From: Cloeon dipterum
Lineage: Eukaryota > Arthropoda > Insecta > Ephemeroptera > Baetidae
Direction of reading: 5' to 3'
NCBI RefSeq assembly: GCF_949628265.1
Contig: NC_088790.1
Coordinates: 32,492,545-32,556,544 of the forward strand
Length of the DNA: 64,000 bases
Numbering within the stretch: position 1 is the first letter of the stretch; every line of letters starts with the position of its first letter. The position numbers were made by a program, and so were the translations under genes. Below, one piece after another: positions 1 to 11,200 of this stretch. Under the pieces are notes generated by a model that saw only the letters and a program-made list of their open reading frames with translations, was not told the DNA's origin and did no database searches.

Positions 1-362
1 TTTGTTTTTGAGAAATTCAATTTTGAATTTTGAAAAAAATATTGAAATTTTTAATTTTTTTAAATGTTCTGAGCGCCAAATCTCGAGTTATAATTGTCAG
101 AAATGCAAAAACTGCCCACCATTCGACTTGGCTTGACCTCCCCTAGCGAGCTGAATGGTTTTTGGGGTGCTCATCCCCAACCCCTATTCATACCTCGAGT
201 CAAAAAGTGAATATTTCAAATCATCGTGATTTTATATCTCGAATTTAAAAATTTGGCTCTTCACAGAGTATAGAAATTGATTTTATTTTATTTTACAAAT
301 CAAGAATAATCTCATTTTTAACGATTTAAATAAATTTTTCTCTTTGATATTTAATTTTTTAG
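1..362. other. Non-coding DNA upstream of the first visible prominin exon
   Basis: I see no coding signal here. The stretch ends in a T-rich tract and AG acceptor at 361-362, so its right part is intron of the prominin gene whose 5' exons lie outside the window. Around 65-200 is a diverged dispersed repeat: the same word order (NNTCTCGAGTT..., ACCATTCGACT, CTCCCCTAG, AGCTGAA) recurs near 10765-10880 and, more weakly, near 37060-37160 and 39690-39790. Confidence 0.6.
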
Positions 363-2699
363 TGCTTTGTTGCTGTTGGCGGTGCTGTCGGTGGCGTTGT
401 GGGCCGTGCTTTTGGCCGCTCTGGTGGTCGGCGGCCACGGCCAGCTGTTCGTGTGCCGGCCGCTGTACGAGGAGCCCGACTTCTCGGTGCTCACCGCGCT
501 CTTCGACCGGCCAAACATGTACTACGGCTCCGGCAAACCGGGTCTCTTCTCCAACGTCGGATTCAAGAATGAAACGCTCGACGTCCCGATCCGCACTGTT
601 CTTGCGTGAGTTTTTTTCTTTAATAAATTATTTAAATTTATTTACTGGTATTTTTAAATATATTGTTTTAATTTTTATTTGAAGGAAATTTTAAAGAAAA
701 AACTAAATAAATTATGTTTCGGCTATCTAAAATTAGAAAATTTAAATGGTAAAAACATGCTTGGGAACTAAGGTCTTTAGTTAATTTTAAAACAAATTAT
801 TAATTTTTGTCTGAATTGTCAGTGAGTGCCGGGACAACCGTCCAGCGTACGAGACGTTCAAGCTGTCGAAAGTGTTCGACGCGGAGGGGGCGACGGCGTT
901 CAAGACGTGGCACGGACTGCACGCCGAGCTGGACCGGATGAGCGTGGACCAGAGCTTCCGCAATTTGCAGCTCCTCACGCCGAGTCTGCAGAAGACGCTG
1001 CAGGGTCTGCTGGACACCACGTCCGTCGACCTGTCAAGCCTCCGGTCGGGGGTGAGTTCAAATTTTAAAAATAGATCATTTTTTTTAATTCTGGTTCAGT
1101 TAAGTGGCAGTGTGACCGCGAAAGACCTGACCTCGTTCGCCAAGCAGATGGAAAATGTCGCTAACCAGATTAAAGATGGAGCCACGGCTGGAAGGCTCGG
1201 CTCTCTCGTGACTAAAACTCGCAGACTCATCAGCACCAATATTTTACCGCTCGAAACCAGAAGAGTGATTAATTGTTGATTAAATATCATTTCAAATAGA
1301 TCTCTGACGAAGATTCTGAGCCCACTAATTGATTCCTGAGGGTCGAATTAGGTTAAATGGACGTTTTTTCCGTTAAAAACAGTGCAGCGCGACGCAAGAA
1401 TTTTTTTCCCGCCAAAACGAAATGAAAGCGAGAAGTGCGCATGCGTCACAGCTGGTTTGAGCACTACCTGTACAAATGACATATTTTTGTCAGATCCAGC
1501 CAACTCTGACGCATGCGCTGTTCTCGCAAATACGTTCAATAAGTTTTGGCGGGAAAAAAGTTCGCACGTCGCGCTACACTGATTTTAACGGAAAAAACGT
1601 CCATTCAACCTAATTCGACCCTCAGGAATCGATTGGTCGGCTCAGAATCTTCGTCAAAGACAGCCTTAAACATTTTTTATCGATTCAGGACGAGTTGGTG
1701 TACCAGCTGACGGCGCTGGAGGTGCAGTTGATGCCGATCGAGAAGCAAATAACGCAGAGCATGTCGCATTTGAAGACGATTCAATACTTCGTCGGCAACC
1801 AAGGCACCGCCATTGCGCAAGAAGTACGGATTTCACCCAATTTTTTCCTTTTTTAACAGATTATTGGTTCGCAGAAAATGCGGCAGTTTGTGGAGCGCAT
1901 CCTCAACTACGTGGCGCAGTTCCAAGAGTACGTGCTCGACTCGGTGCACAACACGGTGGCGCCCTGTCGACCGGTGTGGAACGTCTTTCAGGGCGTCCGG
2001 CAGCTCCTCTGCCGCCACCTCGTCGATCCGCTCGTAAGAATTAATTTATATGGTGTAAAAAAACGAATAAATAGTTTATATTTTATTTTTTATTTTGCTC
2101 TGTTTAAAAAATTAAAATTCTTGTTTTAAATTAAATATTTTTTTATTAAACTAATTCTTTGCTTAATTTTATTTATAATTAGCAAGGAGAGCAGTCAACA
2201 ATTATTATGTGTAGACACTAATAAGAAGACTTGTCGTTCGCACCTGAAATTTAAAAATTAAATTCCATCGATTTATTTGAAAAAAAAAAAAACATTAAAA
2301 TTAATTTTCTTTTCAGAACGGGTTGTGGTTCTGCACGATGTGGTGCATGGTGCTGTTCCTGCTCGCCACGCCGACCAGCATAAAACTGATCGGCTACTTT
2401 GACAAACTGCGCAAGTCCAGCCTGCTGGCCAGAACTCAAATTGGGTGAGCCGCCGTTTTTTTTAAAAAATAAATAAAATCAATGTTGAAAAAAACTAATT
2501 TTCGGAGCAGGAGCCAAGAGTCGCCGCCCGGCCCGAACTGGACGTCGCCAGAGTACGTAGCAAAAGATGAAGTGAAAACCGTTTGACCGCTAATATCTTT
2601 TCCCCTTCTTTTCTCTTTTTGGTTTTTCTGTTTTCCCTTTTTTCGTTTCGATCATTCTGATGTTTCAGCAGCGAGCCAGTTCAGGTGGATATCTGGTAG
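363..2699 (+). CDS. prom: Prominin-like pentaspan membrane protein, 3' part of gene
   Basis: Prominins are five-pass membrane glycoproteins of plasma-membrane protrusions; insect prominin organises photoreceptor microvilli. Visible exons: 363-605, 833-1051, 1100-1264, 1689-1823, 1875-2033, 2317-2444, 2511-2552, 2669-2699, all with matching phases. The first holds a hydrophobic segment (fourth TM) followed by GGHGQLFVCRPLYE, the family signature at the start of the second large extracellular loop. Next come ECRDNRPAYETFKL and helical loop sequence with paired cysteines (APCRPVW, QLLCRHL). The exon at 2317 carries the last TM (WCMVLFLLATPTSIKLIGYF) and a short cytosolic tail. The N-terminal half is outside the window. 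The terminal donor at 2553 is optional: reading through gives a stop at 2584-2586 and the tail YVAKDEVKTV; splicing gives DSEPVQVDIW. The intron 1265-1688 contains a palindromic repeat. The 3' end converges on the next gene, about 200 bp away. Confidence 0.9.
1300..1667. repeat. R1 palindromic repeat, copy 1 (in prominin intron)
   Basis: Near-perfect inverted repeat. The left end (CTCTGACGAAGATTCTGAG then CCTGAGGGTCGAATTAGG) is mirrored at the right end (CCTAATTCGACCCTCAGG then CTCAGAATCTTCGTCAAAGA). Each arm contains TTTCCCGCCAAA or its complement (1405-1416 and about 1545-1556) and a TGCGCATGCGT-type word (1436-1446, 1509-1518). There is no ORF, so it is a MITE or foldback-type non-autonomous element. 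Confidence 0.85.
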
Positions 2700-2896
2700 A
2701 GAAAAGCAATCAGGGACACAGCACGCGCGTTATTTTAAACTTTCTTTTCTACTTTTATTGTCTATGTTTGCAGCACATAAATCTAAGCCATTGTTATTAT
2801 ATATTGTAATTCTTAAGTGGAAAAATACAAAAATCTTACACACGCACGCACATCTGTTATTTCTTTAAAAGCGGTTAGTTAATACATTTATTTAAT

Positions 2897-5800
2897 TCAG
2901 TGCAAGTAGACGCCGATGTGCGCTTCCGCCCTGGAAGCGCCCAGCTCGTTGGTCGCCACGCAGGTGTAGGTGCCGGTGTAGTTGACCTGAAGGTTCATTA
3001 TCTGCACCCACGACGTCACCATGTACGCGTCAGGACCGCCGCGGACTTGCACAGACACTGACTGGTCGTCACCTGAAATTTTTTTAAATAAAATATAATT
3101 TTAAAAAAAAGATCACCTTTGACGAAGTTTCTGAGCCCACCAATCGATTCCTGAGGGTCGAATTAGGTTTAGAGGACGTTTTTTCCGTTAAAAAAGAGCA
3201 GTGCGACGAAAGAATTTTTTTCCCGCCAAAACTATATCAACGTAAATGCGGGAACTGCGCATGCGTGAGAGCTGGTTTGAGCACTTGCAGAGAGACCGCC
3301 TGTACGAGTGACTTCTTTATCACATCCAGCCAACTCTCACGCATGCGCAGTTCTCGCATTTACGTTGATATAGTTTTGGCGGGAAAAGAATTCTTACGTC
3401 GCACTGCTCTTTTTTAACGGAAAAAACGTCCATTTAACCTAATTCGAACCTTAGGAATCGATTGGTGGGCTCAGAAACCTAAAATTGAATCTTACTGGGC
3501 AAGTTCCTCCTGTCGCCGTTGTCCCCGCGGAACTCCCAGTGGATGTCCGGAATGGGATTTCCCTTGGCCTCGCAGCCGAGCGCCACTTCGCTGTGCAGCG
3601 GTCCAGACGTGTCGTCTGGAGGACCCGTGATGTCGGGAACTGCGAATTCAAAATCATCGAATTGATCTAACAAATTAGAAAGGGAAGCAATAAACTTACC
3701 TGACATGCAGGGGCCCCAGTTCTTCATGGTGAGAGGGCCGGAGCGGTGGTTGTCCCGCACGGCGGCCTCGCGCAGCTGGCACATGTTCTCGTAGGTCTGG
3801 TCGTCGCTGCCGCAAACTGATTCCGACTGCTTGCACGTACACAACGCCTCAGGGACGTCCTAAATTTAAATAAAAAAAAATATATAAATGTTTTTAGCAT
3901 TTTGTGATATAGGATCGAGCCGTATTTGAATAAATGGCTCATTAGTCGATAGAAAATTTATCTGGGATCATTTTAAGACCAAATACGAGAAAATCCGGTC
4001 AAAATCCTAAGAGGAGATAAAATTTGAAGTTTGAAAAACGTAAATTTTGCACTTCCCCCATAAGGATTACATGGGAAATTGAAAATTCGCCATATTTACC
4101 AAAAAAAGGAAAATTGAAGGGTTTTTCGGACTCCATCGCACGCGCAGAACCACTGCCGACCTGGAAACCGATTTTCAGGTTTTTCGCGCCCATAGAAAAA
4201 TTAAAATGAATTTTTTCCGATTTTTTGGCCTTACGACGCGCAAAGATCTCCAGCGAAAATAGGTTTTATTTTTCTTAAAATTCGTCTGTTTGTCCGATCA
4301 TCGACCACGACCCCTCATCAGACAGGTCTTGAACGGGGCTTCGACCTGAAGTACCCTAGCGACCTTTTTCAGGGTGCCCCGCGACCTGAGATCCGATTTT
4401 AATGCTTTTTCAGTAATTTCGAGCACTATATAGGTGACGATTTTTCATCCTTGCCTGTCATCGACCTTCCTCAGGTCGCACGATCAATATTCACAGATTT
4501 TCCAATTGGTTAAATTTAATTAATTTGAAATGCATCTCGAGCAGGCTCGATTTTTTCCTCCGTTTCTTTGAAATGCGTCTGTTTAATCATTGGCACTCGT
4601 ACACAGACAATTACTTCCTTTCAACGTTCGGAAATCTGTTGCACATGCACGCCGGGCGGCAGTCGATCCCAACTGCGCCGCAAACGCATCTCTCTCCTTT
4701 TTGACCTTCGAAGACAAGTGTTTCCGACTCGATTCCACCCGTCCGTCAGAAAAGAAGTTCGCCGGCTCGTTATTGAGCTCAATAAAAAAGCCCTCAAGTC
4801 GCGTAATTGCATCCATAAACGGGTGACGTCACTCTGCCCTTTTTAATAATCGCCGACGAGCAATAGAAAATAGAAGGCAGAGGAAATTTTAGAACGAAAA
4901 TAAGTTAAAAATAGGCCGAGTTTTCTCGAGTCCTGTCATAAAATGGGGAGATGAAGTGATTGATGAGCGCGACGGGTGTGCCAGACCTGCACTAAGGCGG
5001 AAAGATGCGCGTTGGCCTCTTTTCTCGCGCCAGAAATAAAAATTTAAAGCTCCCGAGGGTCCTTGCAATTTTAAAAAAAGCCATCGGGGGTAAACAAATC
5101 AAATCCAAGGTGAAAACACTTCAAATTCGACGCAAAAACAAGAAAATAATAATTTTAAATCGCATCAAATTGTAATTTTATTTTTCGTTTTCAGATTTTT
5201 GGCAATTATTCGAAAAAAAAATAAAATCACAAATTTGATGCAATTAAAATTAATTTAATCCACAAAATATTGATCAAGATCTCAGGTCGTGCGACCTGAG
5301 GAGGGTCGTTGACAGCCATGGATGAAAAATCGTCACCAAGTGACGCTAAATGTGCTCGAAATTACTGAAAAAGCATTAAAAGCGTTTCTCAGGTCGCGGC
5401 GTACCCTGAAAAAGGTCGTTAGGGTACTTGAGGTTAAAGCCCCATTCAATACCTGTCCGATGAGGGTTCATGGGCGATAATTCGACAAACAGCCGAATTT
5501 TAACAAAAATAAAACCATTTTCGCATCGTAAAGCCGAAAAAACCGAACAAAATTCATTTTAATATTTCTATGGGCGCGAAAAACCTGAAAATCGGTTTCC
5601 AGGTCGGCAGTGGTCCTGCGCGTGCGATGGATACCGAAAAACCCTTCAATTTTGCTGGGTTTGGGAAAAAATTAATTAATTATCATTTAAATTTTATATA
5701 AAAAAAAATCGATTTTAATCAAACCCTGGGTGCGAGGTCCTTCCTGAGGAGGCACTCGAGGTTCTCGCCGCAGGGCAGGAAGGGTCGTCCTGAGAGCGGG

Positions 5801-6054
5801 GGCGGCAGGCCCCTGATGGACCTGTTGAAGCACGTCTGGCCCTCCTCCAGGGCGCACACGTGGCAGCAGAAGCACGGCCCCGCCAGCACCCGTCCCGCCG
5901 GACACGTGGCCGACGGACACGCCGTCCGGTCGCACGGCGGACATCCCTCGGCGTCGAAACCGTCGTCAAAGTCGGCGCCGCCACGCAGCGGCGCCCGCTG
6001 GGCCCGCGCGGCCGACGCCGCCAGCAGCAGTAACAGAACGCTCGCTCGCTCCAT
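2897..6054 (-). CDS. Secreted IGFBP-Kazal-Ig protein (IGFBP7 / IGFBP-related protein 1-like)
   Basis: Secreted binding protein of the IGFBP-rP1 class, which in animals binds insulin/IGF-like or other growth factors outside the cell. Exons on the minus strand: 5725-6054, 3700-3859, 3496-3639, 2897-3072; spliced 269 aa, phases consistent. Exon 1 encodes a signal peptide (MERASVLLLLLAASAARA) and a cysteine-rich IGFBP domain with GPCFCCHVC, a variant of the GCGCCxxC motif. Exon 2 is a Kazal domain (CTCKQSESVCGSDDQTYENM). Exons 3-4 form one I-set Ig domain with the Cys pair GCEAKGNP and YTGTYTCVA; the stop is at 2897-2899. I chose the start at 6054 because TATA and Inr signals lie just upstream; an in-frame ATG at 6118-6120 lies upstream of the TATA box and cannot be transcribed from it. 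Intron 1 (1.9 kb) holds an inverted pair of R3 repeats. Ligand and physiological role are inference from the family. Confidence 0.9.
3109..3482. repeat. R1 palindromic repeat, copy 2 (IGFBP-like gene, last intron)
   Basis: Same palindrome as 1300-1667, here between exons 3 and 4 of the IGFBP-like gene. Both mirrored GGCGGGAAA / TTCCCGCC words and both GCGCATGCGT words are present. The loop contains TTTGAGCACTTGCAGAGAGA, also seen in the copies near 15.9 and 53.3 kb. Confidence 0.85.
3995..4495. repeat. R3 repeat, left arm of a 1.65-kb foldback pair
   Basis: Recognisable blocks are CCACGACCCCTCATCAGACA, GACCTTTTTCAGGGT, GCTTTTTCAGTAATTTCGAG and CGACCTTCCTCAGGTCGC. The same blocks occur in reverse complement at 5278-5662, so the two arms face each other across about 780 bp of unrelated DNA. 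The pair lies in intron 1 of the IGFBP-like gene. No transposase ORF is visible. Confidence 0.75.
5278..5662. repeat. R3 repeat, right arm (inverted)
   Basis: Reverse complement of the block series in 3995-4495: GCGACCTGAGGAGGGTCG, CTCGAAATTACTGAAAAAGC, ACCCTGAAAAAGGTCG, then CCTGAAAATCGGTTTCCAGG. Further diverged copies lie in introns at about 16641-17180, 19727-20214 and 20876-21405. Confidence 0.75.
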
Positions 6055-6062
6055 CGATCGCA

Positions 6063-6100
6063 GAATGAGCCGCGGCCTGGACACTTGCGGCCTTTTATAG
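6063..6100 (-). promoter_or_regulatory. Core promoter of the IGFBP-like gene: TATA box and initiator
   Basis: On the minus strand CTATAAAAGG (6091-6100) is followed by TCATTC (6063-6068), an exact match to the arthropod Inr consensus TCAKTY with A+1 at 6066. The spacing, about 33 bp from the first T of TATA to A+1, fits a functional core promoter. Transcription from 6066 gives only a 12-nt leader before the ATG at 6054. Confidence 0.75.
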
Positions 6101-8260
6101 CCGGACGGGGCCCTCTCCAACGCGGGCCGTGACCGATTCTACACCAGTGACAGTTTTTGGTTTTATTCGAAAAATATGAAGAAAAATAATTGTATTTTAT
6201 GGAAAATGTGATTAAATTATTTTTTTTAATTTTTAATTTATGATTTTAATTTTGAATTTATCTGGGCATATTTTTATTAATGATTTTAATTTTGTTTTAA
6301 AACTATTTAAATTACCGGCGTTGCCCAGAGACTTCATAAGTCGTAAATTATTAAATGGTAAATTTTTTCGAAGTTTTTTCAATCATTGTAAAAAATGTAA
6401 TCATTTTATTTTAGCATTACAAGAACCTTAAAGACCGTCTTTGACAACGTTTCTGAGCACACCAGTTGATTCCTGAGGGTCGAATTAGGTAAAATGGATG
6501 TTTTTCCGTTAAAAAAGTTAAAAGCGACGCGTGAACTTTTTTTCCCGCCAAAACAAATGAATATGTGAGAAGTACGCATGCGTCACAGCTGGCTGGAATT
6601 GACAAGGAATTCATTCGTACAGGCAGTGCTCAAACCAGCTCTCACGCATGCGCACTTCTCGCATATTCATTTGTTTTGGCGGGAAAAAAATTCTTACGTC
6701 GCGCTGGACTTTTTTAACGGATAAAACGTCCATTTTACCTAATTCGGTCCTCAGGAATCGATTGGTTGGCTCAGAATCTTCGTCAAAGACGATCTTTTTG
6801 GTGATTTATAGAGATTTTGCTATTGTTCCTTTATTATATTAAAGTGATAAAAAATTATAATTGATGAAAAATCAGACCAATAACATAATGAGAATATTAG
6901 AAAATTTTCCTAATGAAGGTTCAGGTATATTTATTTAAAAAAGGTTCTATAATATAGTGAGAAAATCGCCGTTCGTTTTATTTGTTCACTGTATTTTCTG
7001 TTAAACAATAACGAATTTGTTGATATTTGAGCCAAAACGGAAAATTTTTCAACAATATTTTTACAGAGTCACGTGTTGATAGAGCTGAATTTTATATTCA
7101 CACCTCTTTTAAGGTAGTTTTAATTTTAAATATTTCCTCTTTAGAACTGACTTCAAATCAAACGTGAGCGAATGGATAAAACTTTAAAACGGCATTATTT
7201 TTAACGTTGAATGCTTTAAAAAACACACAAGAGAATTTTATTTTTTATATATTCTGTTGCTTTTTTTGAAACAGTTCAAAACTTTTAATTTTTTTCGGGA
7301 AAATCCATTGGAATAAGCCTTCGAATACGTTTCCTTCTCATAATTTTCATTCAAATTTAAACAAAACGTTGGGAAATTCCCTAAAAAATTATTATAAATT
7401 GCAAGAAATATTAAAAAAGAAACATATTTTAGTTAATTTATTTAAAAAATATCACGTGAATTAGTGCAAAAACATTTTTAATTATATTTTCTTTTCATAA
7501 AAAATGAGTAAATTTTTTCAAAGCCATTTTTAGAGCATTTTATTTTTATTTAATTTTTGCAATCAGGAAAAAAACAGTTGGAATTAGAATTGGGGAGATG
7601 CATACGAATATGATCAACCCCGAGAGGGTTCAAAGACTTCCGAACTAAAAATATTGATGCCACGCGCGAGTGTTTACGTTGACGTCGGGTCAAAATAAAA
7701 GCCGAAGCGCAAATGCGCGCACGTCTGATTATTTGTAAATGCATTCGTTTGTTTGTTTACAACCGCGCGCAGGCCTGAATGAATAAGAGAGCATTTTTAA
7801 CAGTTCCCTCATCAGTCTTCTCCGCGATTTGTTCCAGGCGCGCGAGCAAAAAGAAAAGCGCAGCCCGTATTTTGGCTGCCAAACCCAAATTATTTAAATT
7901 GCAGTTGGTTTGCCCTTGACGCGAGACCGCGCACAGAGCACAGCACAGGCGGCAGCTCTCAGTTTGCTCTCTCGAGCGCGTCCCAAGCCGAAACACTCCT
8001 TCCTCCGCCAAGATCAAATAATAAAAAAAGAATCAAAACACCGCAGCCTTTTCGTGCGTGTAAAAATATAATTTTCATTTATTTATTTTCAGCCACAACC
8101 GACGAGAATTGTTTCAATTGCATTGAATTTATACAATAATAATAAAAATAGAGGTAACATATTGAGAAATAAGAGGTAAACTTTAACAAGCTTTTTGTAA
8201 ATCAAGTAGAATTTGGTTTTTTACTCGTTTCAATTTTTTTAAGTCGAATATATCACAACT
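6101..8260. other. Intergenic region between the IGFBP-like gene and sulfite oxidase
   Basis: No gene seen. It holds an R1 palindrome (6427-6800), AT-rich DNA (6800-7560) and a GC-richer unique block (about 7590-8030). That block has two forkhead-type words (TGTTTAC at 7671-7677, GTTTGTTTAC at 7751-7760) and a CRE-like TGACGTCG near 7680. TTTATT words near 8080-8090 are AATAAA on the minus strand and could end the sulfite oxidase transcript. Confidence 0.6.
6427..6800. repeat. R1 palindromic repeat, copy 3
   Basis: Palindrome with left terminus TTAAAGACCGTCTTTGACAA and mirrored right terminus CTTCGTCAAAGACGATC. It carries mirrored TTTCCCGCCAAA and TTTTGGCGGGAAA words. The TTAA at the left edge is shared by several other copies and may be the insertion target. 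Confidence 0.85.
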
Positions 8261-11200
8261 CTATTTTTTTCCAGTGTTGATGTCAATTGTGACTCGGTGG
8301 TAGGCGTTGCTGAGCACGCCCCGCAGGTTCCAGATGTTGGCAAAACCCTCCGGTTGCGTGTTGTAGGTCGAGTCGACCGCTTTCACCCACACTTCCAACT
8401 GCGAACAAAATTTTTAAACCAAAATTTAAAAAAATTCGATTTTTCAATTTCGAGTCATTTTTTTAATTACGATATTTTTCAAATTTAATTTTTCTCGAGA
8501 CGAATCATTCAAATCTGTCAGTTTCAGCCGATAAAATATGCATTGCTTCACCCTTGAGGTCTCAAAAAACCCTGAAAACAAATAAAAAATCAGGGTAGCA
8601 CTTGAGCCACCAAAATCCTTCAAATCCCATTTTCTAGCCACTTTATCGACACCTGACGGGTTCTGTAATTGTTCCAATTACAAAATCTGCCCACCGTTGC
8701 AAAGACCAAGTCAAGACCTTTCAGAATATATTCAATTCGACCCTTTTGGAACCTCAGGAAGCGCCCTGACGAGCCCGTAAGATGCTCAAAATCCTACCTT
8801 TTTGGCATTTGGCGGAACAGGCACCTCCAAGGTCCACAGTGTCCACCCCCAGTGGTAGGGGTGCTTGTTGGACTCCTGCTCCAGCTTGGCCACGCCCCAG
8901 GTCTTACCCTGATCCCAGGTCACGTCCACGCGCACGATTTTTCTTCCGCCGCCGGACCACGCATAGCCTTAAAAATTAATTAATTTAATTTTATATAAAT
9001 TTTAAAGAGAAAACCAACCTCTGAGGGGGATTTTTCCATCCACTGGCTTGACCTTGTCGCCCTGGACAGGGTCGCAGATGGCCGAGATGACCGGCAGCTC
9101 CTGAATTGCGGGCGCCGAGCTGAAGTCGACCGTGTCCCAGTCGGTGCTCGGAGAAAAGCCTTTGTAGTCGTTCTGCTGCCAGTGCGAGTCGCTTTCCTTT
9201 CCAGACACGATCACCTTGCCTGAAAAATTCGTTAAAAGGAAGTTAAAAAAATGGGACGAACCGAAAGACATGTTTTCTAAGCAAATTTAATTTATTTTAT
9301 GCTTGGTTTTGCTTTTATTTTGATTCTAACCAGCGCAGAATTTTACAGGACACATTTTGAATTTTCTACAGCGCTGTAGGGCCAATAGGAGCCGAGTAAA
9401 TTGAGAAACCGCCATTTTGGACATTTAGGAACTTGGTTTTCGAGCCCTGGGACGGATTCTACGGACCCGGCGGGGCTTCACTTGGTCTCAAACGATGCCC
9501 CTAAATGAGTTCTATTAGGCTGTGTTTGGTTTTTAAAAATCAGACAATAATTCGATTTTTTAGGATTTTTAAAAAAAAATATTCGAGTTCGATCTGAAAA
9601 GATGGACTGTAACTTACGTTCAGGTTGAGATATCAACTTGAAAATTTCACCATCCACCTTTAATTTTGATCCTGAACAACCTTTCTATTTAGAAAAAAGT
9701 TGCAGGTCAAGGTCACCTTTTTCGACCTTTTTCCGAAATTCCGATTTTTCAGGGTCATAGCGCATTCCAATTTTTTCGAGTTCATGGGCAAAAATGTAGC
9801 CCGTGAAATTCTTCACAAACTCACCTATTTAAATTAATTGAATCGCAGTAGTTCCGCTTCACTTCCGGTTTGAAATTTAAATTCTGGCTCTGAGCCGCTT
9901 AACCTTTCATTTTTCTTTGTTTTAACACGATTTATTTAATTTCTTGGTTTTTAAATTACTTTGGAACACTAACAGGACCTAAATCGAACCTTTTCATGTC
10001 AGGTAGCACCTTCAGGGCCTTACCCTGACAGTCTTTCAGGCGAAATTAAATTATTCCGCTCACCTAGCCATTTGACATTTCGAGCTCCGGTGACGCCAGG
10101 TACGATCACCCTGACAGGATAGCCGTGGTCTCTTGTCAGCGGCTCTCCGTTCATCTCAAAGGCGAGCAAGACGTCGCCCTTGGGGTCCATGGCCTTTTCA
10201 ATGGGAATCGAAGCCCCGTACGGATGCATCGACGGATCGGTGTCCAGGCCCTCAAACTGACCAAATTTTATTAGTTTTAATTAATTATATTTTTTTTAAT
10301 CTCAACCTGAACGTGCTCGACACCTGGCTGGTCATCTTTCAGCCCGGCGGCGAGCAGCACGTCTCGGAGACGCACGCCTGTCCACGTCGCGTTCCCGATG
10401 GCCGCCTGGCCCCAGTCCAAACCCTTCACAGGTTTTACCTGAAAATGGATTCCATTTTTTCCTATAAATCGGTTCAAATTGATCGCAGAACAAAATTTTT
10501 GACACCGTTGAACTCGTCTCGTCAATTGGAATAGCTTTTCTTTTGACCTCGAACAAGTAGGTCAAAGGTAAAGGTTACTAAAATCGAATTTTTTATTTAA
10601 AATTAAAATTTGAAAATTAGTAAATTTATAATTTATAATTTTGATATAGCCGTTTTGAAGAGCGCTAAAAATTAGGTCAGAAAAGTCAAAATTTAGAATG
10701 GCATTTTGGCTTAATTTTTTATTAAAAAATAAAAATAAAATAAATTGGTGATTTTTCGGGTGTTCAAAAAATGTTTGAACGCCTAATCTCAGCTTCTAAT
10801 AATCAGATTTTCAAAAACTGCACACCATTCGACTCTTTAATGATCTCCCCTAGATAGCTAAAGGTGTTTTGGCCGCCCTGTTTAATTTAAAAAAAAAATT
10901 ATAAATTGTTTTTTTTAGTACCTTGGTCATTTCGCTGCGTCGGTTTCCCGAGCACTGGACGGTGGACGTGACGGTATACTTTGGAAACTTCTTGAGCTGC
11001 TCCAAATTCAGCTTCATGCTCTTCACGCCGACGCCTTCAATTTCTATTTCGTAACTAGCAAGGTCGATTTCAGGTACAGGCAGGTGATTCCGAACAAAGA
11101 ACAAATCGCTAGAAAAATTAAAAATTTGAATTTCAGCGATTAATTAGTATAATTTCAATTACTTTGGCGTGAAAAAGTTATCAGCCAGGATTTTGAGCGG

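Noticed and set aside
6055-6120. Upstream in-frame ATG (6118-6120) as start of the IGFBP-like protein
   Set aside because: It lies upstream of the TATA box at 6091-6100, and using it would bury the signal peptide behind 22 extra residues.
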